The notes under the pieces are model-generated. The model was not told where the DNA came from. It saw only the letters and a list, made by a program, of their open reading frames with translations, and did not search any database. Positions 6,108 through 11,968 of a stretch of 11,968 nt of DNA are shown here, one piece after another. The position numbers and the translations under genes are program-made. Numbering within the stretch: the first letter of the stretch is position 1; each line of letters begins with the position of its first letter. Source of the stretch: Candidatus Hydrogenedentota bacterium. GTDB lineage: Bacteria; Hydrogenedentota; Hydrogenedentia; Hydrogenedentales; SLHB01. The stretch lies in contig DAOLNV010000120.1 of NCBI GenBank assembly GCA_035416745.1, forward strand, positions 1 through 11,968. The letters run 5' to 3'.

Positions 6108-7451
6108 CTAGAACTCCACAGTCATTTGGTATCCTGGGTTTGAGACTCGCCGGAAATACAGAAACGACCACGGCCCCCCCGACATCATCAGAAGACGTTC
6201 CGGTTCGTCTGGAACATAAGTGAAGAATGCTCCATACCCAGGGTTGTTATAGAGATCGGGATCCTGGTCCGGTAACGAGGCGTTGACAAGGCGAACGTCG
6301 TCGCAGCCGTTGGAATATGTGCCTTCGCTGACATACCAAATGGCAAGACCGTTCTCGGGCAGGTCGTCGTCGTACCCTACTTCGGCATAGGCCCGATGTC
6401 GGTTTTCGACGACCCAGTACTCGAGCGGCGCCTCCGGGTCAAGCAGGACCTCGGGCGGGACGAGCACCAGCCCCGCGGCTTCCGATTCCGACGCGGGAAA
6501 ATGCAAGCACGTCTCTAGATGCTTGTTTACTATCCTGGGGTGCACCCATCCGATCTTCATCTTGTCAAACAGAGTGAGATGCAGCCAACTCCGATCTCTG
6601 GACATGTGATCGTACATGCCGGTGCCAGTGTTCGAGCCATATCGATCCGGCAGGTTGAAGAACGCGTGATGCAATTCGTGAATCACGCTGGCGTGATACC
6701 GGATAGGGTTCACATGAGCGTCAGACAGTGACTCCGCCTTCAGGCTGAAGTAGATAATCGGACGCGTGCCGAAGTCATACCATTCTCCGCTTGCGGTCGG
6801 CGCCAGGCCAATCGTTCGGTAACGCGTGCTGGCAAATCCGCTGGACATGCTGCCATCGGGTATCAGGATGACAATCTGGGCCTCTGCCCGCGAAATGGCG
6901 TTGTCGCCGTTGGTGTCAAGCGCAGGCCAATCCACATCGGCAGCCCGCAATATATGCAGAAGGAACGTAATGCTGGTCTCAACGTCCCCATAGTAAGTCA
7001 GGCTCACAAGGTTCACCCACTCGGGGACCCCGCCGGACGTGCAAAGAAACGCCCCATATGAGTTCTCCGCATAGTAGCTCGCGACGGATTTGGAGGGGAC
7101 GGGTTCAAAGAAGTTTAGCTCAAAGAAGATGGCGTTGATATACGACACCGTCACCGCCGTGTTCTTCGGCCAATCGCTCGGTGCGACTCGAATCACAACC
7201 AGTTTTCCGCTTGGATAGTCAGGATTCTCCAGGACAGAACCGTCCTGGTCCGAAACGTAGAATCGGCCGACGGTACGACCAGGATCCCAAAGGATTCGCT
7301 CCTTGATCCATTCTGGAACATCCGTGTCGTCCACGTTCCGGACGTCCGTACCGGAGATGCAGGGAGTGGTGACGTCGGGACAGCTCATAGAGAGGAATGC
7401 CGGCAGCAACATGACGACTCCTGACACGATGCTCTTCACGCGCGTGTTCAT
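6108..7451 (-). CDS. M6-type (immune inhibitor A-like) metalloprotease, predicted lipoprotein
   Basis: A 447-residue protein. The N-terminus has a signal peptide with lipobox LSMSC (Cys24), so the mature enzyme is likely lipid-anchored on the outside. HELHH at 258-262 is the zinc HExxH helix; LPDRYG (267-272) follows, with D269 the likely third ligand. Also M6-like are MYDHMSRD, LFDKMKIGWVHP (294-305), EYWVVENR (344-351) and the late LPENGLAIWYV (364-374), the equivalent of the LIWH block. A single EF-hand-like loop, DTNGDNAISRAE (179-190), lies before the catalytic part and suggests Ca2+ binding. The start at ATG 7451 fits the signal peptide and has GGGAG seven bases upstream. A transport or secretion partner is not seen nearby. 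Substrate is unknown. One extra residue appears to lie between HExxH and the aspartate compared with the usual HExxHxxGxxD. Confidence 0.88.
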   Translation of the reverse strand: MNTRVKSIVSGVVMLLPAFLSMSCPDVTTPCISGTDVRNVDDTDVPEWIKERILWDPGRTVGRFYVSDQDGSVLENPDYPSGKLVVIRVAPSDWPKNTAVTVSYINAIFFELNFFEPVPSKSVASYYAENSYGAFLCTSGGVPEWVNLVSLTYYGDVETSITFLLHILRAADVDWPALDTNGDNAISRAEAQIVILIPDGSMSSGFASTRYRTIGLAPTASGEWYDFGTRPIIYFSLKAESLSDAHVNPIRYHASVIHELHHAFFNLPDRYGSNTGTGMYDHMSRDRSWLHLTLFDKMKIGWVHPRIVNKHLETCLHFPASESEAAGLVLVPPEVLLDPEAPLEYWVVENRHRAYAEVGYDDDLPENGLAIWYVSEGTYSNGCDDVRLVNASLPDQDPDLYNNPGYGAFFTYVPDEPERLLMMSGGPWSFLYFRRVSNPGYQMTVEF

Positions 7452-8306
7452 GGCACAACTCCCTTCTCTCCAAGAAAGTGGCGGCATTCATCAAGCAGCC
7501 TTCGCAGAGCCTCAGGAGTGCGGCCTTGATATGGCCCAGTTTTTTCTTGTCCGGCCAATGAAGTGAGCAAGAATCCCTTTCGTTTCCCCGGTATCTGACC
7601 CACATACCTGAGAATTGCCCCGGCGTCTGCATGAGAACTTGGACGAACCTTACGTCTTGAAAGCCCTTGCTGTCTGGTGGCCAAGGTATTCTGCTTCCCG
7701 GCTCTGAGTGATTTGCCGTGCAAGATACGGTTTGGCACCTCTGTCTTCCCGCCGACATGACTGCGACGGTCAAGAGATACACCGGGCGGCGGGTCAACAG
7801 CGCAACATGCTCTTTTCCATTGTGTATCCAGTGGAGTGTTTTGTCAACGAGCTCTTGCGGGGTATCTCCGCACCGCACACCACCCCGCGACCAATGCACC
7901 CTGTACTTCACCGGACGGATACAAAACATGCACAATTTCTTCCAAGGAGTATGAGCAACTGGCTCTTGCGGCCAAGCCCTGGAATCTCCCGCCAGCCAGC
8001 TTGGGGCATCAAGCTCCGAGAGCTGCCAGAGAACTCCTTCGCGCTCAAGATGGTGATGACCCGGACGTTAACCGACGCCCCCGGCCATCCTCAACCTATA
8101 CCTTAGCCCAAACCCTGGATCTGTCCCACTTTCGCTGACGGCATGCACCGCAACACTGCGACCAGGAGTAGTGATCTCGCACGCCGGACAGATCCTCGAG
8201 AAGGACAGTGAAAGAATAGGCGCGTATCAGGTACAGTAACTCGATTCTGTGATCAGTGTTTGAGATGCGGGCTAGGCAATCCGATCTGAAGAATGGGGGG
8301 CAACGC
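7452..8306. other. Long divergent intergenic region
   Basis: About 855 bases separate the divergently transcribed protease and beta-helix genes. Several frames are open for 80-150 codons on both strands, but none shows a recognised domain, consistent codon pattern or good ribosome binding site. The promoters of both flanking genes should lie here; I could not identify a convincing -35/-10 pair. It may hold decayed coding sequence. Confidence 0.45.
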
Positions 8307-10166
8307 ATGAGAACCGTCCTGAAACGCAGCGCCGCATGCGCGGCAATACTGACAACCTTCTCGCTGGTTACCACTCTTCACGCGTCAGGCGCCGAGTTCT
8401 ACGTGTCGCCCGACGGCCGCGACGACGGGCGGGGCACGGAAAAGGCGCCTTTTCGGTCTCTGGAACGCGCCCGGGACGCCGTGAGGGCGCTGAACGGCGG
8501 CATGTCCGAGGACATAGTGGTGTGGCTTCGCGATGGGGTTTACCGGCTTGAACAGCCATTCCGCCTCGCGTCCGAAGACTCGGGCATGAACGGGCACCAG
8601 GTCGTGTACAAGGCCTATGCCGGTGAGAAGCCCGTCCTGAGCGGCGGGATTCGCGTCACGAGCTGGCGCCAGGGCGAACGTGGGCTCTGGACCGCCGCCG
8701 TGGACCTGGCGGATTGCCGCCAGCTCTTTGTGGACGGCCGCCGGGCCGTTCGCGCGCGCGGCGATTGTCCGGAAGGCGTCGAACGGTTCGGCGCGATGGA
8801 GTTCATTGACGCGGACGCCGGACATGTCTTCCCGCAGGGAACAGGGGACATGGCCCGATGGCGCAATCACGGTGACATCGAGCTGGGCTACTATAACTCC
8901 TGGAGCCACATGATCTGCAAAGTGGAGTCGATCACGGCGGACGAACAAGGCCGCGCGGTATATCACATGCAGCGGCCCTGGTTCTTTCTGGCCTCGATGA
9001 AGGAGGGGGTGCAGGCGCAGTCGCCGGCGTACATCGAGAACGCGTTTGAGCTACTCGATGAACCCGGGGAGTGGTATTTCGACCGGCCCGCCAAGACGCT
9101 CTACTATATGCCGCGAGAGGGCGAGGATATGGCGGGGGCGGAAGTCATCGTGCCCAGGCTGGAGACCCTTCTGCGCATCGAGGGCGCTGTCGGGAACCCG
9201 GCGCACGATATCCGGTTTGAAGGCGTTGCCTTCGCGGAGGCAACGTGGTTGCGGCCGAACCGCAGCGGACATGCCGACGTGCAAGCGAATTTCATATGTG
9301 ATGACACCAACCTCTTTCCCCGCGGCGGAACGCTGGTCAACGTGCAGAACGAACACCGCAAGAGCCCGGCCAACGTCGTGCTTCACGGCGCCGTGGGGTG
9401 TTCGTTCGAGCGCTGCTCCTTTGCCAGGCTTGGCGGCGCCGGAATCGACATCGAGCGCGGTTCGCAAGAGAATGTCGTCAACGGATGTGAATTTCACGAT
9501 ATCTCGGGAAGCGCGGTCCAAGTTGGGGACGTCACCCGGGACGACCATCATCCGGACGACCCTCGACTCGTGGTTAAGGACAACCGAATCACGAACAACT
9601 TCATTCACGACATCGGTGTGGAGTTCCAAGACAGCATCGGGGTGTTTGCAGGGTATACGGAGGGCACCGTTATAGCGCACAATGAGATCCGCGATCTGCC
9701 GTACAGCGGCATTTCGGTGGGTTGGGGATGGGGAGAGCCGGACGCCGGCGGGGGCGGATACCCCACGCCATACAAGTATGAAAAGGGTACGCCGTGCGCG
9801 AACAATCGCATCGAAAACAACCACATTCACCACGTGATGCAGGCCCGGAACGATGGGGGAGGCGTTTACACCCTCTCGAACCAGCCGGGAACGGTCATTC
9901 GCGGCAACCACATTCACGATAACGGGCCGGGCGGGCCAGGCGGCATCTATCTGGATGAGGGAAGCGGGTTCATCGAAATCACGGGTAACGCGGTGTATCG
10001 CGTCGCGACGCCCATGAACTACAACAACCGCGTGCAGAACCGAACGGAGACCTGCAACGAACACGACAACTTCTTCGGCATTGAACCAGGCGCGGAGGGT
10101 TTCCCCGTGGAAGTAGCGGACGGGGCCGGTCCCGAGACCGCGTATAGAGAAGCAATCACTCCTTGA
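8307..10166 (+). CDS. Secreted right-handed parallel beta-helix protein
   Basis: A 619-residue protein with a Sec signal peptide (basic MRTVLKR, hydrophobic core, likely cut after ASGA at 29). The mature part begins EFYVSPDGRDD and continues KAPFRSLERARDAVR, the typical opening of pectate-lyase-like beta-helix proteins. Residues 90-290 contain GIRVTSW and RQLFVDGRRAVRARG, a beta-rich segment found in relatives of GH110-type proteins. From about 300 to 590 come helix rungs with repeated N-x-I-x-x-x and H-D-I signatures, such as NRITNNFIHDIG, NEIRDLPYSGI, NRIENNHIHHVM and NHIHDNGPGG. Such proteins cleave or bind acidic or galactose-containing polysaccharides; the substrate here cannot be read. 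ATG 8307 was chosen over an earlier ATG at 8256 because it starts the signal peptide and has a G-rich ribosome binding site (8295-8300). The DUF4838 gene follows on the same strand after 227 bases. Confidence 0.88.
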   Translation: MRTVLKRSAACAAILTTFSLVTTLHASGAEFYVSPDGRDDGRGTEKAPFRSLERARDAVRALNGGMSEDIVVWLRDGVYRLEQPFRLASEDSGMNGHQVVYKAYAGEKPVLSGGIRVTSWRQGERGLWTAAVDLADCRQLFVDGRRAVRARGDCPEGVERFGAMEFIDADAGHVFPQGTGDMARWRNHGDIELGYYNSWSHMICKVESITADEQGRAVYHMQRPWFFLASMKEGVQAQSPAYIENAFELLDEPGEWYFDRPAKTLYYMPREGEDMAGAEVIVPRLETLLRIEGAVGNPAHDIRFEGVAFAEATWLRPNRSGHADVQANFICDDTNLFPRGGTLVNVQNEHRKSPANVVLHGAVGCSFERCSFARLGGAGIDIERGSQENVVNGCEFHDISGSAVQVGDVTRDDHHPDDPRLVVKDNRITNNFIHDIGVEFQDSIGVFAGYTEGTVIAHNEIRDLPYSGISVGWGWGEPDAGGGGYPTPYKYEKGTPCANNRIENNHIHHVMQARNDGGGVYTLSNQPGTVIRGNHIHDNGPGGPGGIYLDEGSGFIEITGNAVYRVATPMNYNNRVQNRTETCNEHDNFFGIEPGAEGFPVEVADGAGPETAYREAITP

Positions 10167-10393
10167 GTTTAAGGAACTGGACTGGCTGTCAAGGCGCCAT
10201 GACGGGAATCAGGATATCGGGTGTGCGTCCCGAGAACTGCTCCGCGCGTGTTTTCAAGGTCACGCCCCTTTCTCCGTGTGGTCAAAATATCCGATCGATG
10301 TTGTAAGTTGTTTCGGGTTCTTCCTCGCACGATTGCCGCGACTGTCTAACGCGCTTTCTGCTATTCTGGTCAGAGTAACGGGGAGAAAAAATC
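10167..10393. other. Spacer between beta-helix and DUF4838 genes
   Basis: 227 bases without ORF. TATTCT at 10362-10367 could be a -10 element, but the nearest TTGCCG (10333-10338) is 23 bases upstream, too far for a standard promoter. No terminator hairpin is seen after 10166, so whether the two genes share a transcript is open. Confidence 0.35.
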
Positions 10394-11968
10394 ATGGGCT
10401 TCGCAAAACGGCTTGCTGTTGCTGCAGCTGCATGGGGACTGGTCGCTGCCTGCATCAGCGTCCGCGCCGATGTAGTGCTCGTTGACGGCGGTCAACCTCG
10501 CGCCGTGATCGTCATTGGAGCAGACCCGAGTCCTCAAGCGGAAGAGGCCGCCCGAGTGCTCCAGGAAAATGTCGAGAGAATCAGCGGCGTTCGCCTCCCC
10601 ATCCAATCCGACAGCAACCCTGCGCAAGGGGTACGTGTGCTTGTTGGGCGCAGTGCCGCTGTGGACGCCACGGGAATCCAGTTGCCGTCCGGATACACGC
10701 CGCAACTGAATGAAGAAGGTTTTTTGGTCAAGACCCTCGGCAACGACCTTATCCTGGCGGGCAATGAAGACGGCCCCTACCGCGGCACGCTCTTCGCCGT
10801 ATATGACTTTCTCGAGCAGGAACTGGGCTGCCGGTGGTTCTTCCCCGGTCCCTTCGGCGAAGTCATTCCGGCGATGCAGACCGTGCGAATCAACGATACA
10901 GATCGCACGGAAAATCCTTCATTCCGCGTCCGCGATATCTGGTACAGCGGGTGGCAGCCCACCAACGACGACGACCGCCGTTGGATTACGGAATGGTATG
11001 ATCGCAACAAACTCAACAAGCTGAACCTTAACCTGCCCGGCGACGGCTCGACCGCGCATCTTGCTCCAGCGGACAAGTACTTCGATGCCTGCCCCGAAAT
11101 CTACGCCATGGATGAGAAAGGGGAGAGGATGCGCGACATGCTCTGCATGTCGGAACCGGAGGCCGTCCGCATCGCCGCGGAAACCATCAAGGCTGCTTTC
11201 CGGGAAGACCCGAACAGGTTGAGCTTTGGCTTTGCCCCGCCTGACGGCCATCCAATGTGCTACTGCGACCGCTGCAAGAGCCATTTCCCCGGCTTTATGG
11301 GGTTCGGATACGGAGACCCCAGCCTCAGCGACCTGTGGTTCGAATTCGCCAACAATGTCGCGGCCGAAGTGAACAAGGAGTTTCCGGATCGATGGCTGCT
11401 GACCAACGGCTATGCCAACCGGGTGCGTCCGCCTGAAACCGTGAAACCGCTCGCGCCCAACCTGGGGATTCAATCCGCAGTGATCTCGGCATGCACCATT
11501 CACCGCACCGGCGATCCTGCGTGCTGGCAACGCCAATTGTATGAACAGGTGATGACCCGGTGGTTGCGCGATCTCGACTTCGTCATCGTGTATGACTACG
11601 ATCCCGGCAAGTCGCTTGAAGGTCTTCCGTTTCCTGCTCTCCACTGCATCGCTCACGACCTCCCCTGGCTCCATAAACAGGGTTTGTGGGGTTTCTGGAC
11701 GGAGGGCAACAACTCGTGGATGATCACGCATCTCAATTACTACGTGCGGGCGAAGCTCATGTGGGACGTTGACTCCGACGTGCCTTCGCTTGTTCACGAT
11801 TACTGTGCACGGTTCTACGGCGCAGCCGCACAACCGGTTGAAGATTACATCTGGGCACTGGAAGAGGCCGTCGAATGCTCCATTACCCACGAGACTTGGG
11901 GCCGCGTCATGCTGTGGCGTCCCATCCTGGCGCCGGTTATCGACCGGCTGGGCGCCCTCGCCGCCGAG
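10394..11968 (+). CDS. DUF4838 domain exported protein, 3' end outside the window
   Basis: The frame is open for 525 codons to the window edge. A signal peptide (MGFAKRLAVAAAAWGL..., likely cut after VRA, about 25) is followed by an N-terminal domain resembling those that precede GH20/GH67 catalytic domains: AEEAARVLQENVERISGVRL (49-68) and YRGTLFAVYDFLEQELGCRW (129-148). The DUF4838 hallmark is at 277-294: SFGFAPPDGHPMCYCDRC, with C289, C291 and C294. Later GLWGFWTEGNNSW (430-442) fits the same family. Members are secreted or periplasmic, occur with glycan-degrading genes and are thought to act on carbohydrates; the reaction is not established to my knowledge. GGGAG (10381-10385) lies eight bases before the ATG. 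The last part, often a helical or carbohydrate-binding region, is not visible. Confidence 0.88.
   Translation, partial: MGFAKRLAVAAAAWGLVAACISVRADVVLVDGGQPRAVIVIGADPSPQAEEAARVLQENVERISGVRLPIQSDSNPAQGVRVLVGRSAAVDATGIQLPSGYTPQLNEEGFLVKTLGNDLILAGNEDGPYRGTLFAVYDFLEQELGCRWFFPGPFGEVIPAMQTVRINDTDRTENPSFRVRDIWYSGWQPTNDDDRRWITEWYDRNKLNKLNLNLPGDGSTAHLAPADKYFDACPEIYAMDEKGERMRDMLCMSEPEAVRIAAETIKAAFREDPNRLSFGFAPPDGHPMCYCDRCKSHFPGFMGFGYGDPSLSDLWFEFANNVAAEVNKEFPDRWLLTNGYANRVRPPETVKPLAPNLGIQSAVISACTIHRTGDPACWQRQLYEQVMTRWLRDLDFVIVYDYDPGKSLEGLPFPALHCIAHDLPWLHKQGLWGFWTEGNNSWMITHLNYYVRAKLMWDVDSDVPSLVHDYCARFYGAAAQPVEDYIWALEEAVECSITHETWGRVMLWRPILAPVIDRLGALAAE

Noticed and set aside
7219..7935. 238-codon minus-strand ORF entering the protease gene
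   Set aside because: Its second half overlaps the protease start in another frame and the first half has no recognised domain or good ribosome binding site.
8096..8374. 92-codon minus-strand ORF before the beta-helix gene
   Set aside because: It overlaps the signal-peptide region of the beta-helix gene, and its composition shows no domain.
9051..10064. 337-codon minus-strand ORF inside the beta-helix gene
   Set aside because: It is antisense to a coherent exported protein with repeated rungs; high GC keeps the opposite frame open. The same holds for 8385-8966 and 10919-11890.

Overview
This is bacterial DNA of moderately high GC content. It carries no ribosomal or other phylogenetic marker, so placement is indirect. 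Secreted right-handed beta-helix proteins next to DUF4838 proteins are most familiar from polysaccharide-degrading heterotrophs of the Planctomycetota/Lentisphaerota/Hydrogenedentota type, and I infer something of that kind with low confidence.

Layout. (1) 1-300 is a non-coding array in which a GC-rich repeat alternates with palindromes of different sequence. (2) 355-482 is an attachment-like site: the 3' part of a tRNA-Pro(TGG) gene, from the anticodon loop to the encoded CCA, sits between two perfect 22-bp inverted repeats. No 5' half of the tRNA is present. (3) 483-981 has no gene I can support. (4) 982-1245 (-) is the 5'-truncated end of a PD-(D/E)XK-type nuclease gene. (5) 1311-4795 (-) is a two-gene unit, an Mg2+-importing P-type ATPase (MgtA/MgtB type) followed by a PTS EIIA-like protein whose ribosome binding site lies in the last ATPase codons. 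Upstream, 4812-5195 (-) has two possible short leader ORFs. (6) 5231-5823 (-) is an insertion sequence remnant: a DUF6788-like small gene and the start of a decayed transposase. (7) 6108-7451 (-) is an M6 (immune inhibitor A-like) metalloprotease predicted to be a lipoprotein. (8) 7452-8306 is a long divergent gap without a convincing gene. (9) 8307-11968 (+) holds two exported proteins, a parallel beta-helix protein and a DUF4838 protein that runs off the window.

Functionally there are three parts. The left end is a probable integration boundary with debris. The middle is a magnesium-uptake operon with a possible phosphotransferase-linked regulator. The right end is an export-oriented set (surface protease, beta-helix protein, DUF4838 protein) that fits breakdown of external protein and polysaccharide. 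All genes from 982 to 7451 are on the minus strand; those from 8307 onward are on the plus strand.
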